DNA of 64,000 bases from Casp-actino8 sp964563545. Its GTDB lineage: Bacteria; Actinomycetota; Acidimicrobiia; Acidimicrobiales; Ilumatobacteraceae. The notes below the pieces were generated by a model that did no database searches, was not told the origin of the DNA, and worked only from the letters and a program-made list of their open reading frames with translations. The position numbers and the translations under genes are program-made. Below are positions 18,081-25,964 of this stretch, in pieces. The DNA is taken from positions 32,979 through 96,978 of the forward strand of contig CAZLXB010000006.1 of NCBI GenBank assembly GCA_964563545.1, given 5' to 3'. The number at the start of each line of letters is the position of its first letter. The first letter of the stretch is position 1.

Positions 18081-18098
18081 TCTGACACACTGGTCGGA
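18081..18098. promoter_or_regulatory. Degenerate operator, site 4
   Basis: TCTGACACACTGGTCGGA keeps the left arm of the shared palindrome. The right arm has one inserted base and one substitution. It lies over the presumed -35 of the quinone oxidoreductase and upstream of the divergent SDR at 18139. Confidence 0.45.
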
Positions 18099-18138
18099 AG
18101 ACGGCGGGACGAGGTACACCGACACCGGAGGAGGGAAC

Positions 18139-18921
18139 ATGAAGACCATCTGTGTCACGGGGTCGGCTTCGGGAATCGGGGCGGCGACCGCCGAGTTGTT
18201 GCGTGCCGACGGCCACCGCGTGATCGGGGTCGATCGGCGCGATGCCGACGTGGAAGGTGATCTCTCGAAGCCGGCCGATCGGACGCGGATCGTCGACGAA
18301 GTGACCCGTGCCTGCGACGGTCGACTCGACGGCCTCGTGCCTTGTGCCGGTGTGAGCACACCGGCACCGAATTCACTCATCGTGTCGGTCAACTACTTCG
18401 GGACACTCGCCGTGGTGAACGGACTGCGTCCGGTGCTCGCCCGTGGCACCGATCCCGCGGTCGTGATGATCTCCTCGAATTCGACCACGATGACGCCGGG
18501 ACTTCCGGTCGAAGAGGCCATGCGCTATCTGAATTCCGACGAGGCGAGTGTGCTCGAGCGATTCTCCGCACCCGATGGATTCCTCGCCTACCCGGCCGGC
18601 AAATTGGCCATCGCCTTCTGGGTGCGCATGAATGCCGGGACTCCCGACTGGATCGGCTCGGGAATCCGCCTGAACGCGGTCGCACCCGGAGTCATCGACA
18701 CCGGAATGACCCGTCCGCTACTCGACATCCCCGGGGTCAAGGAATCGCTCGAGCACATCCCGATCCCCTTGAAGCGCTGGGGTCGGCCCGACGAGATCGC
18801 GCGGGCGATCCGCTTCCTCCTGTCGGCGGACTCGTCGTACGTGGTCGGTCAGGTGTTGTTCGTCGACGGTGGTACCGACGCGTTGCTCCAGCCCACTGCC
18901 CATCCGCACCCGCTGCCGTAG
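18139..18921 (+). CDS. SDR family oxidoreductase, 3-alpha-hydroxysteroid dehydrogenase-like
   Basis: The 260-residue short-chain dehydrogenase has the cofactor motif TGSASGIG at 7-14, active-site Tyr151 and Lys155 in YPAGK, and Ser112/113 before them. It carries the long insert between strand 5 and the active Tyr that marks the 3-alpha-hydroxysteroid dehydrogenase/carbonyl reductase branch. It probably interconverts a secondary alcohol and ketone with NAD(P). GAGGAGG lies 5 nt before the ATG. It is followed after 18 bp by a SnoaL-like gene, likely co-transcribed. Steroid specificity is only suggested by the subfamily. Confidence 0.85.
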   Translation: MKTICVTGSASGIGAATAELLRADGHRVIGVDRRDADVEGDLSKPADRTRIVDEVTRACDGRLDGLVPCAGVSTPAPNSLIVSVNYFGTLAVVNGLRPVLARGTDPAVVMISSNSTTMTPGLPVEEAMRYLNSDEASVLERFSAPDGFLAYPAGKLAIAFWVRMNAGTPDWIGSGIRLNAVAPGVIDTGMTRPLLDIPGVKESLEHIPIPLKRWGRPDEIARAIRFLLSADSSYVVGQVLFVDGGTDALLQPTAHPHPLP

Positions 18922-18939
18922 AAGACCCGAGGATCCACC

Positions 18940-19461
18940 ATGTTGCGCGACACCGATCCGACCGCCTGGCTCGTGGCCTCCGAGGACATCCGACAATTGG
19001 CGAGTCGCTACGCGATCTTTTACGGCGCCCGCGATCTCGACCGACTCGTCGAACTATTCGTGCCCGACATCAAGGTCAGTCGCGAGACGAGTGGCCGCGC
19101 GGCTCTTCGAGCCGCATTCGACGAACAGTTCGCCGGTCTCGGTCGGGTGATCCTTCAGGTGAACAACCATCTGATCGACGTCGCCGACCACGACAACGCG
19201 ACCGGCATCGTGTCGTGCCGCGGCGAGATCGAGGACGCGGCGGGTCGATGGATCGTCCATCAGATCCAGTATCACGACACCTACCGACGAGTCGACGGTC
19301 GCTGGGGATTCGCCAAGCGCAAGCACCTTCTCTGGTACGGACACGACATGCCCAATCCACCGGTCGGTCTTCCGGACGCCAATTGGCCGGCCAATCAGAC
19401 GGGTAAAGGTGAATTGCCGGAGTGCCTCGAGTCGTGGCAGGAGTGGTCGAAGGGGCGTTGA
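18940..19461 (+). CDS. SnoaL-like / nuclear transport factor 2 fold protein
   Basis: The 173-residue protein begins with DIRQLASRYAIFYGARDLDRLVELF, the usual first helices and strand of SnoaL_4-type proteins, and continues with a compact alpha+beta barrel sequence including WIVHQIQYHDTYRRVDGRWGFAKRKHLLWY. This fold includes ketosteroid isomerases, dehydratases and ring cyclases, with an active site in the cone. A GAGGA site precedes the ATG. The tight spacing after the SDR suggests both act on the same intermediate, perhaps an isomerisation or dehydration. Specific activity cannot be assigned. Confidence 0.8.
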   Translation: MLRDTDPTAWLVASEDIRQLASRYAIFYGARDLDRLVELFVPDIKVSRETSGRAALRAAFDEQFAGLGRVILQVNNHLIDVADHDNATGIVSCRGEIEDAAGRWIVHQIQYHDTYRRVDGRWGFAKRKHLLWYGHDMPNPPVGLPDANWPANQTGKGELPECLESWQEWSKGR

Positions 19462-19462
19462 G

Positions 19463-21124
19463 TCAGAGTCCGGTCAGCACGTTCGCACGACCGGCGGCGG
19501 TGAAGCGATCGACGAGGGCCTTCTTGTCGGCAGTCGTCATCGGTACGAGCCGATCCCGACGCGTGGGTCGCCACCAGAGCGGTTCGGGGGTGTCCCATCG
19601 CTCGGCGCGCAAAGGCGGCTTGTGAACCTTGTTGTTGGCGGTGAGCGGCATGGAGGTCGTGACTCGCACGATCTGGGGACTCCACTTGGTTCCGAGATCA
19701 CGTTGGAAGGACAGGAACTGGTCGAACGAGTCGGCATCGAACGTATGACCATCCGCCATTTCGATGGCGATCATCACCATGTCGCCCGTGACCGGGTCGG
19801 GTACCGGATACACGGCACACATCACGACGCCCGGATAGCGGGCGACGATGTTCTCCACCGGGGCGGCGGCGAAGTTCTCGCTGTCGACCCGCAGCCAGTC
19901 GGCACTGCGGCCGGCGAAGTAGAAAAAACCCTCTTCGTCGCGATAACCGAGGTCGCCGGTCCAGTACCAGCCGTTGCGCACCCGATCCGAGGACGCTTCG
20001 GGGTTGTTGTAGTAACCCTCGAAGGTGCCGCCGCCACCGGTGTGAACGATCTCGCCGATGCACTCGGGGTTGGTGATGCCACCATGTTGGTCGAACACCA
20101 CACGTGGGCATTCGAGCAGGGTCGCCGGATCGATCACCGAGACCTGGCCGGCCATGTCGGGCCGTTCGCGACCGAGCGCGTTCTCGGGCGAATCCGGAGT
20201 ACGGATGATCGCCACCACGCTCTCGGACGATCCGTAGCCCTCGACGAGTGGACATCCGAAGCGATCGAGGAAGCGCTGGCGATCGAGTGCGCTCGCCTCG
20301 GTACCGAAGCCGAGTCGGAGGTTGTGATCACGATCGTGTTCGGTGGGCGGTTGGCCGAGTACGTAGGCGATCGTCCGACCCACGTAGGTGAAATACGTGC
20401 AGCCGAAGCGTCGAATGTCGTCGAGGAATCCACTCGCCGAGAACTTGCGGCGCAAGACCAACCGTGCGCCGACGGCGAGCGCCGGACCCCAGCACGCCAT
20501 GAGGGCGTTGCCGTGGAAGAGCGGCATGGGGCAGTAGCACACCTCATCGGCGGTGACGCCGTAGATCGCTCCGGCCCGCACCGCAGTGACGGCCATGCGC
20601 TCGTTGGTGCAGACCACCGCCTTGGGGGCGCTCGTCGAACCCGAGGTGAACAAGAGGAAAAGTGGTCGACGACCATCGGGATCCGTCGACGGACACGAAG
20701 CCTTCGCGTGGACACGAAGCAGATCGCGGTAGCTCGCCGATTCGATGTCGAAACGGCGACGGGAATCGATACCGAGGTCGAGTCCGTGTAGGAGTTCGAA
20801 CCCGCTCGCGTCGCTCACGATCAACTGGCAGTCGGTGTGGCGCACGTCGCGTTCGAGTTCGGCACCGCGCCGCGTGGGGTTGATGCCCACGATGCACGCG
20901 CCCACCATGGCTGCTCCGCCGATCCAGAACAGATATTCCGGGACGTTCTCGAGGAGGACGCCGACGTGGGGTGGGAGATCGGGGTCGAGATGTTCATCGA
21001 TGATGGCGGCACGTATCGCCGACTCGTGCACGACTTCTGACCATGTCCATGTTCGTTCGCCGAAGACGTATCCGATGTTCGAGTCGTCGGCGCGAGCGCG
21101 CAGGAGATCGGCGACCGTGCTCAC
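19463..21124 (-). CDS. Acyl-CoA synthetase (FadD17-like paralogue)
   Basis: The 553-residue AMP-binding acid:CoA ligase has P-loop LFTSGSTSAPKAV, the acyl-pocket motif EGYGSSE, the TGDLGYRDEEGFFYF hinge and catalytic-region NNKVHKPPL at the C-terminus. It is clearly paralogous to the enzyme at 15370-17076. The GTG start overlaps the amidohydrolase stop as GTGA, so it is the third gene of the coupled operon SDR-amidohydrolase-synthetase running from 23237. It likely activates a substrate or product of that operon. It converges on the SnoaL-like gene with a single base between stops. Confidence 0.88.
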   Translation of the reverse strand: MSTVADLLRARADDSNIGYVFGERTWTWSEVVHESAIRAAIIDEHLDPDLPPHVGVLLENVPEYLFWIGGAAMVGACIVGINPTRRGAELERDVRHTDCQLIVSDASGFELLHGLDLGIDSRRRFDIESASYRDLLRVHAKASCPSTDPDGRRPLFLLFTSGSTSAPKAVVCTNERMAVTAVRAGAIYGVTADEVCYCPMPLFHGNALMACWGPALAVGARLVLRRKFSASGFLDDIRRFGCTYFTYVGRTIAYVLGQPPTEHDRDHNLRLGFGTEASALDRQRFLDRFGCPLVEGYGSSESVVAIIRTPDSPENALGRERPDMAGQVSVIDPATLLECPRVVFDQHGGITNPECIGEIVHTGGGGTFEGYYNNPEASSDRVRNGWYWTGDLGYRDEEGFFYFAGRSADWLRVDSENFAAAPVENIVARYPGVVMCAVYPVPDPVTGDMVMIAIEMADGHTFDADSFDQFLSFQRDLGTKWSPQIVRVTTSMPLTANNKVHKPPLRAERWDTPEPLWWRPTRRDRLVPMTTADKKALVDRFTAAGRANVLTGL

Positions 21125-22344
21125 GGGGTGACTCGGGGCGGCAGCGGATGGCGGAAGAGCCGCGCCGCGTTCTCGCTACAGAGCTTACGGATCACCTGCG
21201 GTGGCAAATGCCCCCACGCTTCCTGCAGCACCGTCTGGGTGAGCGGCCAAGTGCTGTCGCCGTGCGGATAGTCGACCTCGACCATGATGTGGTCCTCGCC
21301 GATGACGGGGTAGAGATCGATGGTCGACGGATCGTCGATCGTGCAGAACCAGAAATTGCGCCGGAGAACTTCGGCCGGTCGGATGTCCCATCCGGCTCCG
21401 TAACCGCTGCGGTCGACAACGTTCTCGAGACGATCGAGCAGCATCGGCACCCATCCGATACCGCCCTCACTCATGGCGATCTTGAGTTCCGGGAATCGAT
21501 AGGCGTAGCCGCTCCACAACCATTCGGCACACGCAGTGAGCGACAGCTGGCCGAACAGGGTTGCTCCGAGTTGGAGCGATGGTGCACCCTCGGGCATCGG
21601 GTACATGCCCGACGAACCGACGTGCAATGCGATCACGGTGTCGGTCTCGACGCAGGCCTCGATGATCGGGTCCCACCAACCCGAGAAGAGGCTCGGAAAA
21701 CCGAGATTGTGCGGACGCTCGGGAAGAGTCACGGCGCGGAATCCGCGCGCCGCGTTGCGACGGATCTCGTCGGCTCCGAGTCGGGCCGATCCATCAGGAC
21801 CGGGGCTCAACCACGTGATGCCACACGGAATGAAACGATCGGGATACTGCTGGCACCATTCTTCGTGGAGCCAGTCGTTCCACGCGCGCATGGTGGCCAG
21901 ACCGAGTTCGGGGTTCTTGCACGCCGAAAAGACACGGCCGGCGAAACCGGCGACCTGTGACGGGAAGTTGAGCGAAGCCCAGCAGCCGATCAGGTCCATG
22001 TCGGCCACTCGGGCGTGAACGTCCCAGCAGCCGCGTCGCATGTCTTCGAATCGGGCCGGTTCGAGCGAACGGTATTCGTGACGTCGGCCGACGACTGCAT
22101 TCATCCCAACTTGGCTGAAGATCTGTCCGTCGAAGGCCCACACCTGATGACCGCGTTCGTCGACCACGAGGCGAGGGGCCTCGGGCGCGAGAGCCGCCGG
22201 TAGACGGCCGTCGAACATGCCGGGAGGTTCCACGAGGTGATCGTCGACGCTGATGAGCGTGTAGTGGACGGGTAGCTGCACCGGTTCGGGGAGCAGCATC
22301 TCGGTGTTGGTCGGTCCGATGCGGTAGGTCTCGGTGGTGCTCAT
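21121..22344 (-). CDS. Amidohydrolase family protein (ACMSD-like TIM barrel)
   Basis: This metal-dependent hydrolase of about 407 residues has an N-terminal SVDDHLVEP segment, where the usual HxH is reduced to DDH. It also has an internal HVGSSG His and the C-terminal VEVDYPHGDSTWP Asp-containing motif seen in amidohydrolase_2 proteins common in actinobacterial catabolic clusters. Relatives perform decarboxylation or C-C/C-N hydrolysis. It is paralogous to the gene at 57142-58350. The ATG at 22344 is preferred because GGAG lies 8 nt before it. The ATG at 22350 overlaps the SDR stop but is too close to the GGAG. It is the second gene of a coupled three-gene operon. Confidence 0.85.
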   Translation of the reverse strand: MSTTETYRIGPTNTEMLLPEPVQLPVHYTLISVDDHLVEPPGMFDGRLPAALAPEAPRLVVDERGHQVWAFDGQIFSQVGMNAVVGRRHEYRSLEPARFEDMRRGCWDVHARVADMDLIGCWASLNFPSQVAGFAGRVFSACKNPELGLATMRAWNDWLHEEWCQQYPDRFIPCGITWLSPGPDGSARLGADEIRRNAARGFRAVTLPERPHNLGFPSLFSGWWDPIIEACVETDTVIALHVGSSGMYPMPEGAPSLQLGATLFGQLSLTACAEWLWSGYAYRFPELKIAMSEGGIGWVPMLLDRLENVVDRSGYGAGWDIRPAEVLRRNFWFCTIDDPSTIDLYPVIGEDHIMVEVDYPHGDSTWPLTQTVLQEAWGHLPPQVIRKLCSENAARLFRHPLPPRVTP

Positions 22345-22346
22345 GG

Positions 22347-23237
22347 TCATGTCTCCGGATCGCGAGTGACGAACTGCTCGTAAGTCTCGTCGCCCATGGC
22401 TTCGCGCAGGTACTCCTGCGCGTGAACATAGGCACCGTTTCCGACGAGAGGATCGCGCAGGAGGCGGGTCACCGCCTCGCCGATCACGAACGGACGGACT
22501 CCGTGTTCGGCGATCCAGGCGAGCGACGTTCCGGAATCGAGCACCCGCTCGGTGGCGACCAGTCCGGGATTGACGTTCAGCGCCCGGATTCCGTGGTGGC
22601 CGTACTCGTGGGCGACCATGTCGGCGATGCGGTGGAATCCGGCCTTGGTCGCGGCGTAGACGAGCGACCAACCGCCGTGACCGGCCATGCGCTCAGGGGT
22701 GCGCCGTCCGGCGTCGCTCGTGATGTCGACGACCCACGCGCGAGCAGCGACGCGGGGATGAGGTTCCTGCGATGACACGAGGTTCAGGAATCGGTGGGTG
22801 AGAAGAAGCGGTGCGGTGAGGTTGCCGGTCACGCGCCGGACGATGTCGGCGGGTTCGTTGTCGACGAAGAGCGCGTCGTTACCGGGCCCCACGTAGACCG
22901 CGTTGTTCACGAGAACATCGAGCCGACCTTCGGCGGCCAAGACGTCGTCGACGGGGTCGGTCGCGTGATCGAGGTCGAGCACGTCGTGCCGGATGGCGCG
23001 CCCGGAACCACCGGCGGCAGAGATCTCGGCGAGAGTCGAGTTCAGACTTCCGGCGAGCACGTGGCCGGTGGCCGGGTTGACCCCGCTTCCTTCATCGATC
23101 GTTCGTCCGGTCACGACCACGTGGAAACCCTGCGCGGCGAGGGCGATGGCGATGGCGCGCCCGATTCCACGCGTGGCGCCGGTGACCAGAGCGACGGGTT
23201 GGTCGTTCACTCGTGACGAGTCGACCTGTTCGCCCAC
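22347..23237 (-). CDS. SDR family oxidoreductase
   Basis: The 296-residue short-chain dehydrogenase has TGATRGIG at 19-26, NNAVYVGPG at 111-119, and active-site Tyr194 and Lys198 in YAATK. The C-terminal region differs from the FabG type by a HAQEYLREAMG end. It closely resembles the truncated SDR at the left window edge in the NAV/AIYxGPG motif. GTG at 23237 has GGGGGA 6 nt upstream. It is the first gene of the operon continuing into the amidohydrolase and acyl-CoA synthetase, and diverges from the SDR at 23324. It likely oxidises or reduces a hydroxy intermediate of the same pathway. Confidence 0.86.
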   Translation of the reverse strand: MGEQVDSSRVNDQPVALVTGATRGIGRAIAIALAAQGFHVVVTGRTIDEGSGVNPATGHVLAGSLNSTLAEISAAGGSGRAIRHDVLDLDHATDPVDDVLAAEGRLDVLVNNAVYVGPGNDALFVDNEPADIVRRVTGNLTAPLLLTHRFLNLVSSQEPHPRVAARAWVVDITSDAGRRTPERMAGHGGWSLVYAATKAGFHRIADMVAHEYGHHGIRALNVNPGLVATERVLDSGTSLAWIAEHGVRPFVIGEAVTRLLRDPLVGNGAYVHAQEYLREAMGDETYEQFVTRDPET

Positions 23238-23323
23238 CGAATCCCCCGTGATTCCGGGGCTCGCGATGACCCCGACTAGTTTTCGGAGACGGTATCAGAA
23301 CCACCGTTTTCTCCGGAGGCCAC

Positions 23324-24214
23324 ATGGGTGCGTTGACTGACAAGGTTGCGATCGTGACGGGAGCGGCCCAAGGAGTGGGTCGCTGTCACGCCGAACTTCT
23401 CGCCGCCGAGGGTGCGGCGGTGGTCGTGAACGACTTGTCACCCGCAGTGGACGACGTGGCGGCTTCGATCCGAGCCACCGGAGGTCGCGCCGTGGCGCAC
23501 CGCGGCAGTGTGAGCGATTGGGCTCAGGCCGAGGCTCTCGTGGCGCGGGCAGTGGCCGAGTTCGGCGATCTGCACATCCTCGTGAACAACGCCGGCTTCA
23601 TCCGCGATGCGATGTCGTTCTCGATGGAGGAGGCACAGTTCGACAGCGTGGTCGAGGTGCACCTGAAGGGACACTTCGCGCCGGCGCACTTCGCTGCGGT
23701 CCATTGGCGTAACGCTGCCAAACAACTCGGTGAAGACGGATCACTTCCGGCGCGGCGCATCATCAACACGACGAGTGAGAGCGGACTCTTCGGGGGTCCG
23801 GGACAGGGCAACTACGGGTCGGCCAAGGGCGGCATCATCACCATGACCTTGGTGCTCGCGCGCGAGCTCGCTCGATACAACGTGACCGTCAACTGCATCG
23901 CCCCCCGGGCCCGCACTCCCATGACCGAGGTGAATCCCAAGTTCGCCAAGCCGGATTCGGGTTTCGACAAGTACGACCCGGCCAACGTGAGTCCGATGGT
24001 GGCTTTCCTCGCGAGCGATCATGCAGCCGACATCAACGGCCAGACCTTCATCGTGCTCGGCGATCAGGTCCATCGCATTCGTCCGACCGAGATCGCCGGC
24101 TCGGTGACCGCCGGTGGAAAGCCGTGGACCGTCGCCGATCTCGCGGCCGCCAAGGATCGGTTGTTCGACGGCGCGTCGGGTGGAGTGCCGGCGTGGGGTG
24201 GACCCCCGATGTGA
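23324..24214 (+). CDS. SDR family oxidoreductase, multifunctional-enzyme-type
   Basis: The 296-residue SDR has TGAAQGVG at 12-19, VNNAGFIRD, and Tyr164/Lys168 in YGSAK. The ending with DPANVSPMVAFLAS resembles the hydroxyacyl-CoA dehydrogenase domain of peroxisomal multifunctional enzyme 2. It probably oxidises a 3-hydroxyacyl-CoA, the step after the enoyl-CoA hydratase reaction. It is paralogous to the SDR at 51060-51992, which shares DPANVSP. A good GGAGG site stands before the ATG, and a hairpin overlaps the stop codon and follows the gene. Confidence 0.86.
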   Translation: MGALTDKVAIVTGAAQGVGRCHAELLAAEGAAVVVNDLSPAVDDVAASIRATGGRAVAHRGSVSDWAQAEALVARAVAEFGDLHILVNNAGFIRDAMSFSMEEAQFDSVVEVHLKGHFAPAHFAAVHWRNAAKQLGEDGSLPARRIINTTSESGLFGGPGQGNYGSAKGGIITMTLVLARELARYNVTVNCIAPRARTPMTEVNPKFAKPDSGFDKYDPANVSPMVAFLASDHAADINGQTFIVLGDQVHRIRPTEIAGSVTAGGKPWTVADLAAAKDRLFDGASGGVPAWGGPPM

Positions 24215-24240
24215 TCGCCGGTACTGGCGATCACCTCTTC
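24211..24240 (+). terminator. Intrinsic terminator overlapping SDR stop
   Basis: A 9-bp stem GTGATCGCC/GGCGATCAC with a 6-nt loop (24211-24234) includes the stop codon and is followed by CTCTTCT. It lies immediately before the selD promoter. Confidence 0.65.
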
Positions 24241-24246
24241 TAGGCT
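24241..24246 (+). promoter_or_regulatory. Leaderless -10 TAGGCT, selD
   Basis: TAGGCT ends 7 nt before the GTG start at 24254, with no ribosome-binding site between. Confidence 0.6.
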
Positions 24247-24253
24247 CGCCGAC

Positions 24254-25270
24254 GTGGCCGAACACGCATCCATCGAGCGTCTCCGACTCACCGAATGGAC
24301 GAGTTGTGGGGGTTGCGCGGCCAAGTGGGGCAAGGACCTCTTGGCCGGACTCGTGGACGAATTGCCCGTCTCGGTCGACCCGGCCCTTCTCGTCGGACTC
24401 GCACCCTTCGACGACGCCGCCGTCTACCGCCTGAGCGACGACGTCGCTCTGGTCAGCACCACCGACTTCTTCCCGCCGCTCGTGGACGATCCGGCCGATT
24501 TCGGAGCCATCGCGGCCGCCAACGCGTGCAGTGACGTCTTCGCCATGGGCGGACGGGTCGTGATGGCGGTCAACGTTGCTGCGTTCCCGGAACACTTCCC
24601 GCGTACGGCGATCGTCGAGATCTTCGCTGCCGCCTCGAATGTCGTGGAGGCGGCTGGCGGCTCGGTGGCCGGCGGCCACACCATCCGCAATCCGGAACCG
24701 ATCTTCGGTCTGGCGGTTCAGGGCGTGGTGCATCCCGACCGCATCTTCCGCAAGGACGGTGCCCGCGTGGGTGATGTTCTGGTGCTGTCGAAGCCGCTCG
24801 GTACCGGACTCGGACTCGCCGGTGCGAGCGAAAGCGACAAACGCGTCGCGATCGAAGGTATGAAGACCCTCAACCGCGCGGCGAGCGAACTCCTGCAAGG
24901 AGTTCCCGGGGTGCACGCCGTGACCGACGTGACCGGATACGGACTCGCCGGACACGGCTGGGAGATGGCCGAGCGCGCCGGGGCCACCTTCGTGATCGAG
25001 TCATCGGATCTTCCGTTGTATCCGGGGGTGATCGATGCCGCTCGGCGTGGGGTGCGCACCGGTGGTGACGCGCGCAATCGAACGGCGGTCGGCACCCACG
25101 TGACGCGCGCGCCCGATGTCGACGAGGCATACGAAGCGATCGTGTTCGATCCGCAGACATCGGGTGGCCTTCTTGCCGCGGTCGAACCGACGGCGGTCGC
25201 CGAGCTCGTCGATCTCTTCACGGTGATCGGACGTGTCGAAGCCGGCGCCGCCGGGTTGCGGATCGTCTAG
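24254..25270 (+). CDS. selD: Selenide, water dikinase (selenophosphate synthetase)
   Basis: The 338-residue protein makes selenophosphate from ATP and selenide for selenocysteine or 2-selenouridine formation. The N-terminal catalytic motif SCGGCAAK places Cys21 and Lys24 at the active-site positions. Further matches are the metal-binding TTDFFPPLVDDP, AANACSDVFAMGG, GHTI and the C-terminal DPQTSGGLL signature. It is a cysteine, not selenocysteine, form. A -10 hexamer 7 nt upstream and no ribosome-binding site suggest a leaderless mRNA. No selA, selB or selC is visible in the window. rnhB follows after 3 bp. Confidence 0.95.
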   Translation: MAEHASIERLRLTEWTSCGGCAAKWGKDLLAGLVDELPVSVDPALLVGLAPFDDAAVYRLSDDVALVSTTDFFPPLVDDPADFGAIAAANACSDVFAMGGRVVMAVNVAAFPEHFPRTAIVEIFAAASNVVEAAGGSVAGGHTIRNPEPIFGLAVQGVVHPDRIFRKDGARVGDVLVLSKPLGTGLGLAGASESDKRVAIEGMKTLNRAASELLQGVPGVHAVTDVTGYGLAGHGWEMAERAGATFVIESSDLPLYPGVIDAARRGVRTGGDARNRTAVGTHVTRAPDVDEAYEAIVFDPQTSGGLLAAVEPTAVAELVDLFTVIGRVEAGAAGLRIV

Positions 25271-25273
25271 GAC

Positions 25274-25933
25274 GTGGCGCCGACTCGCGAGGTCGAACAA
25301 CGCCTGCGGGCCGAAGGGCACGACGTCGTGGTGGGCGTCGACGAAGTCGGCAAGGGGGCTTGGGCCGGACCACTCGCGGTCGGCATCGCGGTGGTGCCAC
25401 TCGACGACCTCGACGGTGTTCCGATCCGAGACAGCAAGGCGCTCACCGAGAAGGCGCGCGAGCGGATGTTCGATGCGGTGCGCGACTGGTGCACTGCTTG
25501 GTCGGTGGGTATGGCGAGTCACGACGAATGCGATGCACTCGGGATGGCGGACGCGCAGCGCCTGGCCACCCGCCGCGCGCTCGAGTCGCTCGGTGTGCGG
25601 CCCACGGCGGCCGTCGTCGACGGATCGTGGGACTTCGTGACCCCGCAGGTGAAGCGAGTGCAGATGATGGTCAAGGCCGACGCCACGTGCTTGTCGGTCG
25701 CGGCGGCGTCGATCATCGCCAAGGTGACGCGTGATCGGTTGATGCGCGAACTGGCCGTCGATTATCCGGCGTGGAAGTTCGACGCCAACAAGGGATACCC
25801 GTGTCAGTGGCACCGGGCGGCACTGGCGGCTTGGGGCCCCTCGGCGATCCATCGCCGGTCGTGGGCCTTCATGGACAACTTCGTTCCGTGGCCGGGTACG
25901 CCCCGACTCGAAAGGTCACCGAGTCTGTTCTGA
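25274..25933 (+). CDS. rnhB: Ribonuclease HII
   Basis: This 219-residue endonuclease cleaves the RNA strand of RNA-DNA hybrids and removes misincorporated ribonucleotides. The catalytic motif GVDEVGKGAWAGP gives Asp23-Glu24. The DSK motif, the VVDG segment and VKADATCLSVAAASIIAKVTRD carry the remaining family signatures, with KGYP near the C-terminus. GTG start, 3 bp after the selD stop, implies co-transcription with selD. Length is normal for the family. Confidence 0.95.
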   Translation: MAPTREVEQRLRAEGHDVVVGVDEVGKGAWAGPLAVGIAVVPLDDLDGVPIRDSKALTEKARERMFDAVRDWCTAWSVGMASHDECDALGMADAQRLATRRALESLGVRPTAAVVDGSWDFVTPQVKRVQMMVKADATCLSVAAASIIAKVTRDRLMRELAVDYPAWKFDANKGYPCQWHRAALAAWGPSAIHRRSWAFMDNFVPWPGTPRLERSPSLF

Positions 25934-25964
25934 TGCGCCGGCCGCGACACGCGCGGCTCGACGG

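Noticed and set aside
23247..23270. Inverted repeat GGGGC-TCGCGAT-GACCCC-like in the SDR-SDR intergenic region
   Set aside because: Short, imperfect, and unlike the shared operator. No repeated copy seen elsewhere.
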